Shown here: in pieces, positions 6,383-16,401 of the stretch
Position numbering within the stretch: position 1 is the stretch's first letter
Layout: every line of letters starts with the position of its first letter
Assembly: GCF_042655485.1 (NCBI RefSeq)
Contig: NZ_JBHSMC010000016.1
Coordinates: forward strand, 62,001 to 126,000
Source: Lederbergia graminis
GTDB taxonomy: Bacteria > Bacillota > Bacilli > Bacillales > Bacillaceae_C
Direction of reading: 5' to 3'
Length of the DNA stretch: 64,000 bases
Notes under the pieces: generated by a model
Databases searched by the model: none
Told to the model about the DNA's origin: nothing
The model's input: the letters and a program-made list of their open reading frames with translations, nothing else
Position numbers and translations under genes: made by a program

Positions 6383-9271
6383 TTACTTCTGAGATATAAG
6401 TTGTTTTACATGCCAAATTAAACTTATTGCTTCTTCTTTATCTATTGCCTTACCTGCCTGAGCATTTACCTGGTTAATAAATGCTTGTAACTGATTTTTG
6501 CATGCTTGTTCGTTTCCTTGATTACGTGCGTCTTCAGCTGCAATTAATTTCGCTTGGAGCGCCCTTACAATCCCCTTCTTTTCTATAAATGTCTCTACTT
6601 GCTTGCTAGCACTCTTAAAATCTGGAATTATTTCAAGGGAAATATTATCTATCCTTAGCCATGAATTTCCTGTAGTTGCATGTAACCCAGCAAAAACTTC
6701 CACACTTGAATTAGTACCTGAATTAAACGTTACAGTTTGCCTTGTATAATTTCCTTGCATACCGAATGATAATTCATTCATAACTGTCCTCTCTTCACCA
6801 TGTGGTAAACGAACTCCTAGTCTCCCATCAACATTATGATTAGACGTTTGTACCCAAGCAGTGAGTTTATAATTTGTATTGGGTTCTAACTTAATGGGTT
6901 GATAGATAGAATTCCAATCTGCTGTGTCTTTTATCCATGCATTATTAGCCCCGGAATAGGAAAAGTCTGAATTAACATGGATTCCTACATCCCCTTCTGA
7001 ATGCCACGGCACAATAGAATTCGTTTCAAAATAGTCTACATGAATAAAATACCCGTTTGATTGTGGATTTTTCTCCCCTGTATGCACTATCCGAATAGTA
7101 TGCTCAACCGCAGGAGATAGATTTAGATCTTCATATGCAAGTACGGAATGAATTGGATTTCTACTATACGTATCAAATGTAGCCTTTTTAACTCCATCGA
7201 CGTATATGTCGATAATTCCTGAAGCTGGACCTGTTTTAGTGTAAAATCGAATCGAACTTCCTTCGAAGGAATATTCTACTTCATCACCAGCTTTATTCGT
7301 CACGTGAACTGTATTATTGTATGCTCCTGATTGAATTAAGCCGTTCCATTCTCCTGTATACGTCAAATTTTCAGAACTACGTATGTTATCAATTATCTTA
7401 TTCCCATTCGAGGTTTGCTCTTCAAACCCAGGACTGTTTACTAAATTTTCACCTAAAACATACTCTGGACCATCTATACTAACTCGATTATTCTTGTCTA
7501 ATGCCTCAACTTTGAACGTATAGTTCTTATCAGCAACAAGGTCACTAATAGTGTATGAGTCTATGTTTGCATCATGAATTGTATGGATTTTTTCCCCATC
7601 TTGATAGATTTCGTAACCAGTAACAGCATGATCATCGAGAGCCCCTGACCAATTTAATGTTACTCCTGTGCTGGTTATCCCATTAACTGACAAGTGCTTT
7701 TCCTCACTCCAGTATGGCTTTGCATCTGGAATTCCACCTTCAGTAACCGAAAAATCATCCAAACGAATCCAACTATCTTCTTCATTTGCAACCATATTAC
7801 CGAAGATCTCTACAATTGCATTCTCTTCTGATGAAAAAGATACTTCCATCTCAGTGAAATCAGATAAGGCATTAAATTTTGTCTCGTATAAAACTTTACC
7901 ACCATCCGGCGAACGCACTCCTAAAGATCCTTTTTCAATATTCTCTGAAGAGCGAACCCAAGCTTTTAACGTATAATTTTTATTAGGAGCGACTACGATT
8001 TTCTGCGTAATACCATGTGAACCACTAGAACCACGTACTATCACATTATTAGAACCTGAATGAGCTGTATCTTCTCCATTTTCAATTTCAACTGTCCCAT
8101 CATTTATACAATATACACACTTGTTCGTATCATATTGCCATGGTGCTACCAAAGAGGATGTTAACTGATCTTCAAAGCCAGGATCACTAAGTATGTTACC
8201 TTCTAAATCATCATCTGTTAAAACAGATTTCATGAAGAATATGTTATATTCTGGCCTCCAACGAGTCATTGTGAAATATAGCTCTGCTCCATCATTAAAC
8301 CACGGATGTATATATGGCCCATATAAACCTGCCCCTCTTCTCAAAATCTTTTCTCCAGACCATGGTCCTGTTAGTGTATCAGCTTCTCGAATAACTAGTG
8401 CAGCTCTGTCCTTGCTCTTGTATGCCATAATATACTTATCATAATAGGAATTATAAACAACAGATAACTCACCTGCAGGACCTTTCGTAATTGGTTTTAC
8501 CGCAGCTTCATTATCTTTAATCCAAGAATTACCGTTCCAGTATTGGTAGGAACGTTTCTCTAACATCTCATTTTCAGGTACTCTCGATAAGTAAATGTCC
8601 CCTGCTCTACCGTTCTCTGTTGAAAACATATATACATAGCCATCATCTTTTATAAAAGCTGCCTGTTGGAAATTATTATGACTTGATTCATCATTCATCC
8701 ATTTCGTATCAGGATCTTTCGTCCATGTTTGACCATCATCATCCGAATAAGCGATTCCGCCGTAATTAGTAATCCAATTACCATCTGTTCCCCAATGATT
8801 AACGGACATATAGTGAATATAATGTCTGTCACCTACCGTAATACCTGCAGTAGGAATTACAGTAATTTCATCATTGTTTATTTTTTTGGATGGAATAATC
8901 TGTTTTGCTCTGCCCTCTGGACCAAGTATCATTGAATCTATCGTTAAACCGTCATCAGGATTCGTATCTGTAGAAATTGCTAGCGTATTACTCCGCCAAT
9001 ATGGCTCACTAGCACTACCGTCCGTGTCACCAAACGCAATCATCATTTTCCCATCTCCAGCATCCCACATAATTCCAAGGTCTGTTCCCCAAACATGGTA
9101 GTTTGTATGAGTCTGATTCGGATTAGGGATATGTGTATCCCAGTCTTGTGTTTTTCCAGTTACTCTGGACATGAACTGTACATCTGTAGGAGTTATTGCT
9201 AATGCAGGCACAACCGCCATGCTAAATAGCATCATGATGGAGATAAATACGAATAATACCTTTTTCATCAT
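6383..9271 (-). CDS. Secreted multi-modular DUF4185 glycosidase-like protein
   Basis: 962 residues with a Sec signal peptide (cut near residue 25, ALA). Residues about 30-352 form a beta-propeller DUF4185 domain (YSDDDGQTW and WNGNSW blades). This family has been linked to GH183 endo-D-arabinanases, so an arabinan-type substrate is possible. A CBM4/9-like module follows (about 355-512), then fibronectin type III (about 520-605). A second CBM4/9-like module (about 608-882) appears interrupted by a beta-sandwich insert (about 625-752). The tail (about 885-962) resembles the FIMAH/FIVAR helical domain. GGGAGG precedes the ATG. The gene has its own promoter and operator. The enzymatic activity is not shown by sequence alone. 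Confidence 0.75.
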   Translation of the reverse strand: MMKKVLFVFISIMMLFSMAVVPALAITPTDVQFMSRVTGKTQDWDTHIPNPNQTHTNYHVWGTDLGIMWDAGDGKMMIAFGDTDGSASEPYWRSNTLAISTDTNPDDGLTIDSMILGPEGRAKQIIPSKKINNDEITVIPTAGITVGDRHYIHYMSVNHWGTDGNWITNYGGIAYSDDDGQTWTKDPDTKWMNDESSHNNFQQAAFIKDDGYVYMFSTENGRAGDIYLSRVPENEMLEKRSYQYWNGNSWIKDNEAAVKPITKGPAGELSVVYNSYYDKYIMAYKSKDRAALVIREADTLTGPWSGEKILRRGAGLYGPYIHPWFNDGAELYFTMTRWRPEYNIFFMKSVLTDDDLEGNILSDPGFEDQLTSSLVAPWQYDTNKCVYCINDGTVEIENGEDTAHSGSNNVIVRGSSGSHGITQKIVVAPNKNYTLKAWVRSSENIEKGSLGVRSPDGGKVLYETKFNALSDFTEMEVSFSSEENAIVEIFGNMVANEEDSWIRLDDFSVTEGGIPDAKPYWSEEKHLSVNGITSTGVTLNWSGALDDHAVTGYEIYQDGEKIHTIHDANIDSYTISDLVADKNYTFKVEALDKNNRVSIDGPEYVLGENLVNSPGFEEQTSNGNKIIDNIRSSENLTYTGEWNGLIQSGAYNNTVHVTNKAGDEVEYSFEGSSIRFYTKTGPASGIIDIYVDGVKKATFDTYSRNPIHSVLAYEDLNLSPAVEHTIRIVHTGEKNPQSNGYFIHVDYFETNSIVPWHSEGDVGIHVNSDFSYSGANNAWIKDTADWNSIYQPIKLEPNTNYKLTAWVQTSNHNVDGRLGVRLPHGEERTVMNELSFGMQGNYTRQTVTFNSGTNSSVEVFAGLHATTGNSWLRIDNISLEIIPDFKSASKQVETFIEKKGIVRALQAKLIAAEDARNQGNEQACKNQLQAFINQVNAQAGKAIDKEEAISLIWHVKQLISQK

Positions 9272-9471
9272 CTAGAAAACCTCCCATATAATCTAATACT
9301 TTACGATTTACTACTTACTCTCGATTATCTGCTAATCTAGCAAAGTCTAGCGTGAGCCAAGTCACCTCCCAAAGATGAAAACATAATAGACTTTTTAAAA
9401 TCAAGCTTAGCATCATTCATTCAAGTCAGCATCATCCCTTCTTAGTTCACTGAAAGTAAAGTTATTCATTT

Positions 9472-9518
9472 TTACTTTACCGTTAAAGTAATTATATGAC
9501 GGCAAAGTAAACGTTTAC
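9472..9518 (-). promoter_or_regulatory. Promoter with LacI-type operators for the DUF4185 gene
   Basis: On the minus strand a perfect -10 TATAAT (9491-9496) lies 18 bp after a TTGTAA -35. A 12-bp perfect palindrome, GTAAACGTTTAC (9507-9518), overlaps the -35 region. A second inverted repeat, TTACTTTA (9472-9479) with TAAAGTAA (9484-9491), adjoins the -10 box. This suits LacI-family repression, probably by the regulator at 5275-6342. A leader of about 200 bp follows to the start codon. Confidence 0.68.
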
Positions 9519-9608
9519 AATACTAAATTTATAGATGAATCATATGTCCTATTTCTAAGGTCACAGTTATTGAATTTAAAATAAAATGGACAAATCTAAG
9601 TAAATATA

Positions 9609-9632
9609 AAAAGCCCAATCATACGGGCTTTT
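9609..9632 (-). terminator. Terminator of the fructan operon
   Basis: Arms AAAAGCCC (9609-9616) and GGGCTTTT (9625-9632) form a hairpin followed by T residues on the minus strand. It closes the transcript after the anchored GH32 gene. Confidence 0.8.
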
Positions 9633-9710
9633 CAATTAACGGTCTGGGTCTTCGTGTGTAGAAGTTTAAATCTTATTTGCTGACTAAGAACACGTACATT
9701 TTTGAATGTA

Positions 9711-11285
9711 TTAAAATATAGAAAACATCCCTTTTTTCCATATGGATTGTAAGGACTTTATTTCTAAGGAGTTAATCAATACCTCTCCATTTTCCACATA
9801 AAACTCTAATCCTTTACTCTTACCCGATGGAAAAATTAAATCAGTTATTACAAACTCTCCATTTTGTGCAAAAACCTCAATAGAAGATTTATCAACAAGT
9901 ATATGAATCTTTATTATATTCTCATCTTCTATGGAAACAGTATGGCGCCCATTAAAGTATGGACTGAAATAATCATCGTCAGACTGAGTGCGCTTAACAA
10001 ACAACTCTTGCTCAGAGTGGCTATATCCTATAACAGTTTCTTCCCCCTCCTCTTCAGATTTCCTTACCTTGAAGCCAAAGTTAACCGGCTCTTCCATTAC
10101 TATTTCTGCTGTTAATTGAAACACATCCGCTTCCACATCTTCTAATATATTTGGAATATCTGATGCTTTTACTACTTGATTTTCAATTTTAAATAGTTCC
10201 GTTTTTGTGATTGTATCTAACTCCTTAATCGGTTTTTGAAAAACTTTTATATCACCCTTCTTAGATGTTTTCAATTCTATTACTCTCGGGAATGAAGCAG
10301 CACCTCTCCATTCTTCTGTTGGTATACGGTTTGCATATAACCAGTTATTCATCCAAGCAATCATTATACGTCGTCCATCTTCTGAAGGAATATCAGAGAA
10401 AGACTGGGCAGCATAAAAATCTGCACCATAATCAAGCCAGTTAATATCTTCAGGATTGTCATCACTCACAAAGGATGTCCCATCAAACTCACCTATAAAA
10501 TATTGGGCTCCAGATCCTCCTGCAATGGCTCCATCACCAATGTCCACCTGTAACACCCATTTAGTATTATTGGGATCCCCATCAATAGGTAACTCGAATA
10601 AATCAGGACATTCCCAAACCCCACCTTGGGCTCCAGCACCTTCACCGAACTCACTTAAAAACTCCCAGTCTATTAAGTTATCAGAACCATAGAACATTAT
10701 CTTCTTACCTGCTGCAAGGGCCATCACCCATTTTTCCGTTTTATCATGCCAAAGTACTTTCGGATCTCTAAAATCCCGTATATCAGGATCACTTGGTATA
10801 ACTGGATTCCCTTCATACTTTTCCCAAGTTCGTCCTTTATCTTTGCTATAGGCTATACTTTGTTTCTGCCCTTCTCCATTATGTGTAAAAATGGCTACTA
10901 GGCCATGACCACCATCAAAGAATCCAGACGTATCATTCCAATCAACAACTGCACTCCCTGAGAAAATGGTTCCTAATTCATCCGGTTCTAAAGCAATTGG
11001 TCTATGTTCCCATTCAATCATATCTTTACTGATTGCATGCCCCCAGTACATTGGACCCCATTCTGTACCATGAGGATTATGTTGATAGAACAGATGATAT
11101 TCTCCCTCGTAGTACACCATCCCATTAGGATCATTCATCCAATTTTTTTCAGGACTAAAATGAAACTGTGGTCTGTATTCCTCAGTATAGTATTTTTTTG
11201 AAACAATATATCTATTAATTAAGACTGCTGAAACTATCCCAACAATTAGCACCAAGGACATTATTATAAGAGATTTCTTTCTCAA
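9711..11285 (-). CDS. Membrane-anchored GH32 fructan hydrolase (levanase/inulinase type)
   Basis: 524-residue glycoside hydrolase family 32 enzyme for beta-fructans or sucrose. All three catalytic motifs are present: nucleophile D52 in WMNDPNG, transition-state stabiliser D174 in FRDP, acid/base E225 in WECPD. A five-bladed propeller N-domain is followed by the usual C-terminal beta-sandwich. Residues 5-28 are one hydrophobic segment without a clear cleavage site or lipobox Cys, so it is probably tethered outside the membrane. The start is TTG, 8 bp after AGGAGG. It is last in the fructan operon, 30 bp after the fructokinase. It likely trims fructans at the cell surface before uptake. Confidence 0.88.
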   Translation of the reverse strand: MRKKSLIIMSLVLIVGIVSAVLINRYIVSKKYYTEEYRPQFHFSPEKNWMNDPNGMVYYEGEYHLFYQHNPHGTEWGPMYWGHAISKDMIEWEHRPIALEPDELGTIFSGSAVVDWNDTSGFFDGGHGLVAIFTHNGEGQKQSIAYSKDKGRTWEKYEGNPVIPSDPDIRDFRDPKVLWHDKTEKWVMALAAGKKIMFYGSDNLIDWEFLSEFGEGAGAQGGVWECPDLFELPIDGDPNNTKWVLQVDIGDGAIAGGSGAQYFIGEFDGTSFVSDDNPEDINWLDYGADFYAAQSFSDIPSEDGRRIMIAWMNNWLYANRIPTEEWRGAASFPRVIELKTSKKGDIKVFQKPIKELDTITKTELFKIENQVVKASDIPNILEDVEADVFQLTAEIVMEEPVNFGFKVRKSEEEGEETVIGYSHSEQELFVKRTQSDDDYFSPYFNGRHTVSIEDENIIKIHILVDKSSIEVFAQNGEFVITDLIFPSGKSKGLEFYVENGEVLINSLEIKSLQSIWKKGMFSIF

Positions 11286-11315
11286 TTATTAATCCTCCTA
11301 GTTTTTCAAAAAAAT

Positions 11316-12272
11316 CTATATTATTTCTTCAAGTGCTGGTATAGCGGACATCGCGCCTACCCGAGTACAAACAATGGCACCAACCTTATTACTAAACAAT
11401 GTTATCTTTTTAAGGTAATCAAATTCTTTTAATGCTATTTTGGGATTTTCATTTGTAGCTAATCGAGAAAGCATAGCTCCTACAAATGCATCACCTGCAC
11501 CAGTGGAGTCAATTGAATCGACCTTAATACTTGGAACAGTCTCTATCTGTTGCCCATTGGAAATTAATGTCCCTTTACTGCCTAATGTAACTGCAACTGT
11601 CTCTGCTCCTAATTGATGAATAACTTGTACACCATTTGCTAAATTTTCTTCACCTGAGATAATTTTTAATTCTTCATCACTCACTTTGACAAAATCAGCT
11701 TGTGCAATCCCTTTTTTTGCTAGTTCTACAAAACTATCTAGTCTCCCTTTCCATAGGTCAGACCTATAGTTAGGATCGAAGGAAATAAACTTACCTGCAT
11801 CCTTAGACAATAACATTGTGTTCAAATAAGTTGATCTAAAAGGGTCCTCTAATAGTGCTGTAGCAGAGCCAAAGTGGAGTATACTAGCCACACTTAATTT
11901 TTGCTTGTCTATATCCTCTTCTGACAAAAATACATCTGCACCTCGATTAAAAACAAAATCTCTTTCTCCATTATCTTTTAAAGAAACAAATGCAAGTGTT
12001 GTTGGGTGGTTTTCATCAAATAAAAGCATCGATGTATCAACCTTTAACTCATCAAGTGTGTTTTTAAGATAATGACCAAATGGATCATTTCCTACCTTTC
12101 CGCAAAATTGAGCATTTCCTCCTAGCTTTACTATAGTTGCACACACATTTGCAGGAGCACCACCTGCCTGTTTTTCAAAATGCTGACCTCTAGTTAAGTC
12201 GATTCCAACATCAATACAGAAAAAATCAATTAATAATTCTCCAATACAAATAACTGTTGAATTAGTATTCAT
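11316..12272 (-). CDS. Fructokinase, PfkB/ribokinase family
   Basis: 318 residues. It should phosphorylate fructose released by the two GH32 enzymes to fructose 6-phosphate. The PfkB signatures are present: an N-terminal GG motif (QAGGAPANVCATIVKLGG, about 35-52) and the C-terminal ATP/anion-hole motif DSTGAGDAFVGAML near 248, with D at the catalytic base position. Flanked by GH32 genes on the same strand, it fits the fructan pathway better than ribose or ketodeoxygluconate. AAAGGAG precedes the ATG. A 127-bp spacer upstream contains an inverted repeat, so a secondary promoter or processing site is possible. Confidence 0.88.
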   Translation of the reverse strand: MNTNSTVICIGELLIDFFCIDVGIDLTRGQHFEKQAGGAPANVCATIVKLGGNAQFCGKVGNDPFGHYLKNTLDELKVDTSMLLFDENHPTTLAFVSLKDNGERDFVFNRGADVFLSEEDIDKQKLSVASILHFGSATALLEDPFRSTYLNTMLLSKDAGKFISFDPNYRSDLWKGRLDSFVELAKKGIAQADFVKVSDEELKIISGEENLANGVQVIHQLGAETVAVTLGSKGTLISNGQQIETVPSIKVDSIDSTGAGDAFVGAMLSRLATNENPKIALKEFDYLKKITLFSNKVGAIVCTRVGAMSAIPALEEII

Positions 12273-12314
12273 AAATTTGCTCCTTTACTTTTATACATGA
12301 TTCCATATTAAAAA

Positions 12315-12371
12315 GAGGAAACATGTGGTCACTTTATAATAATCATTAAAGTAACAATTTACTGTTTCCTC
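12315..12371. other. Nested inverted repeat upstream of fructokinase gene
   Basis: GAGGAAAC (12315-12322) pairs with GTTTCCTC (12364-12371), and inside it GTCACTTTA faces TAAAGTAAC. There is no T-run, so it is not a clear terminator. It could be an mRNA-processing or stabilising hairpin, or an operator, within the operon spacer. Confidence 0.4.
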
Positions 12372-12399
12372 CTATGTTTCATAAATATATACTCACTTC

Positions 12400-13839
12400 T
12401 TATTTTGGGACATATACATTTCCTTCTTTAAGCTTTACATCCCCCTCAAGAGAGAAAATAGAAATACTATCACAAGCTTTATCTGGGTAAACCAAACTTG
12501 TTAATGCATATTCTCCGTCATTAACTAGTAATTCCACAGAAGAGGAATCAACAACTATACGTAGTTGAATATTGTCATTACTCTTAAGATTAATCACTTG
12601 TTCATTTGAAAACATCTCTGAAAAGCTGATGTCCCCAGATTTTTCCCTGTCCAATATTAATGAATTACTTATCGTATCAATTGTTATGGTAGTCGAATGA
12701 TTTTCAGAGTGATGTATGGTGATTCCATATTTTTTAGCATTCATATTCTCTAATTCAAAAACCATATCCATGTATCTTGCATCTACTTTTATGGTTTCTA
12801 CATCATTAATGTGTATATCATCTAGCTTTTCTTGAAGGGAAAAGTATGAGTCTAACTCCTTTACTAGTCTTTGAATAACTATATAACTCCCATTAATCTT
12901 ACGAACAGAAAGTTCCCGTGGAATCGTCATTTGGCTTCTCCATCCATGAGTAGGCACTTGGTTAGCATAACGCCAATTACTCATCCACCCGAGATATATA
13001 CGTCTTCCATCTTCTCTAGGAATATCCGAAAAACTAACACCCGCATAATTATCCCTACCAAAATCCAACCATCTAATATCATTATGTTCTGTTACAAATG
13101 TAGAACCATTAAATGAACCAATAAAGTACTGTGTACGTGATCCAACTTCAAATTGCGGATTATCACCGATACTTACGAGTAAAACCCATTTCTCTTCACC
13201 ACTATTTTCTACCTTTAATTTAAATAAATCAGGGCATTCCCAAACCCCATCATGTGAGCCAGCTCCCTCACCAAATTCACTTTCAAACTGCCAGTCTATT
13301 AAATTAAAGGAAGAGTAAAATGAAATTGTCTGTCCAGTTGCTAGCACCATAATCCATTTATCCTCATGCCAGAAAACTTTAGGATCTCTAAAATCTACTT
13401 TTGTTTCATGACGCAAAACTGGATTTCCATCATATTTAATCCACGTTCTCCCTTGGTCATGACTATATGCAATACTTTGCGTTTGTACAGGGGGTTTCCC
13501 CTCCGCTCCATCTTTGTGGTGTGTAAAAATTGCAACTAAACCAGGTTCCTCAGGGAAAAATCCAGTTGTATTATCCCAATCTACAACAGCACTTCCAGAA
13601 AAGATTGTTCCATTCTCATCAGGCGATAAAGCAATATCTAGCTCTTTCCATGTAATTAAATCCTTGCTGACAGCGTGGCCCCAATACATGGGACCCCATA
13701 CGCTATCATTTGGATTATGTTGAAAGAACAAATGATACTCACCTTTGAAATAAACTAATCCATTAGGATCGTTCATCCAATTTTCTTTAGGCGCAAAATG
13801 TAAATTCGGCCTATATTTATCTATTTTTTGCAAATTCAA
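12400..13839 (-). CDS. Cytoplasmic GH32 beta-fructosidase
   Basis: About 479 residues with no signal or membrane segment, so it should act inside the cell on imported fructo-oligosaccharides. GH32 motifs are complete: WMNDPNG near residue 25, DFRDPK, and WECPDLF. It closely resembles the anchored GH32 encoded further downstream, giving an outside/inside enzyme pair. The open frame starts with TTG at 13848, but AAAGGAG abuts that codon with no spacing. The TTG at 13839 has a 9-bp spacer and is more likely. The gene follows the binding-protein gene at once, so translation is probably coupled. Confidence 0.87.
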   Translation of the reverse strand: MNLQKIDKYRPNLHFAPKENWMNDPNGLVYFKGEYHLFFQHNPNDSVWGPMYWGHAVSKDLITWKELDIALSPDENGTIFSGSAVVDWDNTTGFFPEEPGLVAIFTHHKDGAEGKPPVQTQSIAYSHDQGRTWIKYDGNPVLRHETKVDFRDPKVFWHEDKWIMVLATGQTISFYSSFNLIDWQFESEFGEGAGSHDGVWECPDLFKLKVENSGEEKWVLLVSIGDNPQFEVGSRTQYFIGSFNGSTFVTEHNDIRWLDFGRDNYAGVSFSDIPREDGRRIYLGWMSNWRYANQVPTHGWRSQMTIPRELSVRKINGSYIVIQRLVKELDSYFSLQEKLDDIHINDVETIKVDARYMDMVFELENMNAKKYGITIHHSENHSTTITIDTISNSLILDREKSGDISFSEMFSNEQVINLKSNDNIQLRIVVDSSSVELLVNDGEYALTSLVYPDKACDSISIFSLEGDVKLKEGNVYVPK

Positions 13840-13853
13840 TCCACTCAACTCCT

Positions 13854-15452
13854 TTATTTTGTTGCGCGATCATAACCTGCCTGTTTTATCTCTAACCATT
13901 CCTCAAAACCAAGGCGGTTTAGTTCCTCCAAATAATCATTCCACTCTTCTTCTACTTTTCCATTCGTAATCCATTCCGCTCGTTTTCTATTAATATAAGG
14001 GTAAAAATCTGCTTCAATTGTTGAAAGTCTATCAAGTTCTTCTTTCTTGAAAAACACTCTAGGGTAAATATTTTCTGCTTTCATATGTGGAACCATTACT
14101 TCCTTCATCAAATCCAATCTCCAAGCAGCATCATCTGGTTTTGTTGTGACTGTATTATAATAGCTATCTAAGATTGCTAAAGGCCCTCCGACAGATGTTT
14201 TCTCTCTCAACTCTACAGGCGCAGTTCCATCTAATGAAAGGTGCTTCAACATTTGAGCATCTTCATCCCATTCAAAGATATTTTGTAACTCATCATCACC
14301 AAAAGTTCCCCAGTTATTTTGAACCGATTGATGAGGGTCATATAGTTGATCAATCCATTTTGCTGTTAACTCTAAATTCTGATTTACACTTGTAATTACC
14401 ATTCTTGAACGGTCAAATCCCATTCCGTTAGTTCTAGTTACATTTTTATGACCGTCAGGGCCAAAAAGTGGAGGCATTAAATCATAGGTTTCATTCATAC
14501 CTGTTATATTCGCTTTATCCCAAGTAAAATATAAACCGTATCTACCTTCTTGTCCTTTTGCAACATACGTTGGCCAATCGTGTTCAAAAGCTTCGATATC
14601 AATTAATTTTTCATTATACAACTCATTCATAAACTTAATTGCCTCTTTATATCCTTCTTCAGCTGCTGTTAATTTCACTTCTCCATCATTTGTGACAATG
14701 GTTCGATCCCAGTTATCACCAAGACCAAAAGAGCCGAAAAGAAAACCTGGATCTTGTCCACCATCATTGATAATAAATGACATTGGAATTGTCTGCCCGT
14801 CTCCAGCAGGATCCTTATCTCTAAATGCAATTAAAACTTCTTTTAGCTCCTCGGTTGTAGTTGGCATATCTAATCCTAACTTTTCCAACCACTCTACGTT
14901 AATCCAAGGGAAGTTATCAACCGAGTGAATACTTTCTTTTCCTTCCCCTAATTCTTCAATCCATGGAAATGAATATATATTTCCATCAGGGGCTGTCATC
15001 ATCGCTTTATACTGAGGTGCTTCTTCGAGTACTTTTTTCAAGTTGGGCATGTAATCTTCTATTAAATCATTAAGTGGAATAATCGCTTCATCCTCTGCAT
15101 ACTTTAATAACTCGTAATCACTAAACCCAGCATTCATTATGGCATCGGGCATTTCACCAGTCGCCATCGCTAGATTTCTTCTTTCTCCAAATGTATCTCC
15201 AACAAAGTTTTGCCACTCAATATGAACTCCTGTCTTTTCTTCTAAGCGTTGGAAAATCAACTTATCATTTGGATCATCTGGAGCTAATGGTGAGCTTGAT
15301 GTCATTATTTTCAATGACACCTTTTCTTCCAATGGGAAAGTAATATCAGACAATTCATAGTCATCAGACCAAGTTTGTGTCTTTTTGTTGCAACCTGCAA
15401 TGACTATAAAACTAACTAACAATAAAGTCATAAGTTTATATATCTTCTTCAT
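13854..15452 (-). CDS. ABC sugar importer, LplA-type solute-binding lipoprotein
   Basis: 532 residues, a lipoprotein with lipobox VIAGC (Cys21). This long family-1 binding protein matches the LplA/YtcQ group that works with LplB/YtcP-type permeases for oligosaccharides. It follows two permease genes by 23 bp and precedes a GH32 gene, so fructo-oligosaccharide or levan fragment binding is inferred. No ATPase gene is in the operon. These importers usually borrow a shared MsmX-type ATPase from elsewhere in the genome. Confidence 0.85.
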   Translation of the reverse strand: MKKIYKLMTLLLVSFIVIAGCNKKTQTWSDDYELSDITFPLEEKVSLKIMTSSSPLAPDDPNDKLIFQRLEEKTGVHIEWQNFVGDTFGERRNLAMATGEMPDAIMNAGFSDYELLKYAEDEAIIPLNDLIEDYMPNLKKVLEEAPQYKAMMTAPDGNIYSFPWIEELGEGKESIHSVDNFPWINVEWLEKLGLDMPTTTEELKEVLIAFRDKDPAGDGQTIPMSFIINDGGQDPGFLFGSFGLGDNWDRTIVTNDGEVKLTAAEEGYKEAIKFMNELYNEKLIDIEAFEHDWPTYVAKGQEGRYGLYFTWDKANITGMNETYDLMPPLFGPDGHKNVTRTNGMGFDRSRMVITSVNQNLELTAKWIDQLYDPHQSVQNNWGTFGDDELQNIFEWDEDAQMLKHLSLDGTAPVELREKTSVGGPLAILDSYYNTVTTKPDDAAWRLDLMKEVMVPHMKAENIYPRVFFKKEELDRLSTIEADFYPYINRKRAEWITNGKVEEEWNDYLEELNRLGFEEWLEIKQAGYDRATK

Positions 15453-15475
15453 ATTAACCCCTCTTTTTTAAATAA

Positions 15476-16381
15476 TTATTTTAAAGAACCTACCATTACA
15501 CCTTTCTCAAAGTACTTTTGGAAAAACGGATACATAATTAGTAAAGGTAAGCTTGCTACTATAATCGATGAGTATTTAATCATTTCTGCAATTCTTTGTA
15601 ATTCAGCCCTTGCAAGTTGATCAGCTATCATTCCTGGTTGAACTTCGTTTTGAATCAATATTTCACGTAAAACCAATTGCAATGGATATAGTGAACGATC
15701 ATCTAGATAAATCATAGCTTGGAAGTAGGAGTTCCACTGACCAATAAAAGCAAATAGAGCGATTACAAAAATAATAGGCTTCGACAAAGGTAAAATAATT
15801 TTTAAGAAAATCATAAAATCTGAAGCACCATCAATTCTTGCAGCTTCCTTCAACTCATTCGGCAATCCTTTAAAATAAGTTCTTGTCAGGATAATATTCC
15901 AAATTCCTACAGCCCCTGGTAAGATAATTGCCCATGGCGTATTAACTAAGCCTAGTGATCGAACAACTAAATATGTAGGGATCATTCCTCCATTAAAGAA
16001 CATTGCGAAAAGGAAGAAAACTACAAATGCCTTTTTTCCAACTAGATCATCAATGGACAGTGAATACCCAGCAAGTACTGTAAGAGTGACAGAGACGACA
16101 GTAAATCCCACTGCATAAAGTATTGAATTAAGGAATCCTCGCATGATCGATCCATCTTGAAATATCCGAACATATCCATCAATCGTCCAATGATCGGGAT
16201 TAAAAGAGAGCCCCTTTGTTAGCAATATATTAGGTTGTAAAAACGAACCAATTAATACATATAAGAGAGGAAGAGTGACAACGATTACTACTAAACTCAA
16301 TAAAATTTTATTTATTAGTAGGAGTAACCTATCCGTTTTAGAGTTATTTATTAGTTGATTTCTATTTGTTTTTTTTCGCAT
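15476..16381 (-). CDS. ABC sugar importer permease (LplC/YtcP type)
   Basis: 301-residue inner-membrane permease of the MalG-like group with about six membrane helices. The first lies at residues 27-50. The cytoplasmic EAA loop (ELKEAARIDGASDFMIFLKIILPLSKP, about 180-206) would contact the ATPase. It ends in FEKGVMVGSLK, typical of the LplC group. It lies 20 bp after its partner permease and 23 bp before the binding protein in the fructan operon. Confidence 0.88.
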   Translation of the reverse strand: MRKKTNRNQLINNSKTDRLLLLINKILLSLVVIVVTLPLLYVLIGSFLQPNILLTKGLSFNPDHWTIDGYVRIFQDGSIMRGFLNSILYAVGFTVVSVTLTVLAGYSLSIDDLVGKKAFVVFFLFAMFFNGGMIPTYLVVRSLGLVNTPWAIILPGAVGIWNIILTRTYFKGLPNELKEAARIDGASDFMIFLKIILPLSKPIIFVIALFAFIGQWNSYFQAMIYLDDRSLYPLQLVLREILIQNEVQPGMIADQLARAELQRIAEMIKYSSIIVASLPLLIMYPFFQKYFEKGVMVGSLK

Positions 16382-16401
16382 AATCCTATCTTCACTCCTT
16401 C

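Noticed and set aside
12315..12371. Terminator inside the fructan operon
   Set aside because: The inverted repeat has a long loop and no T-run on either strand, so it was recorded only as a structural element.
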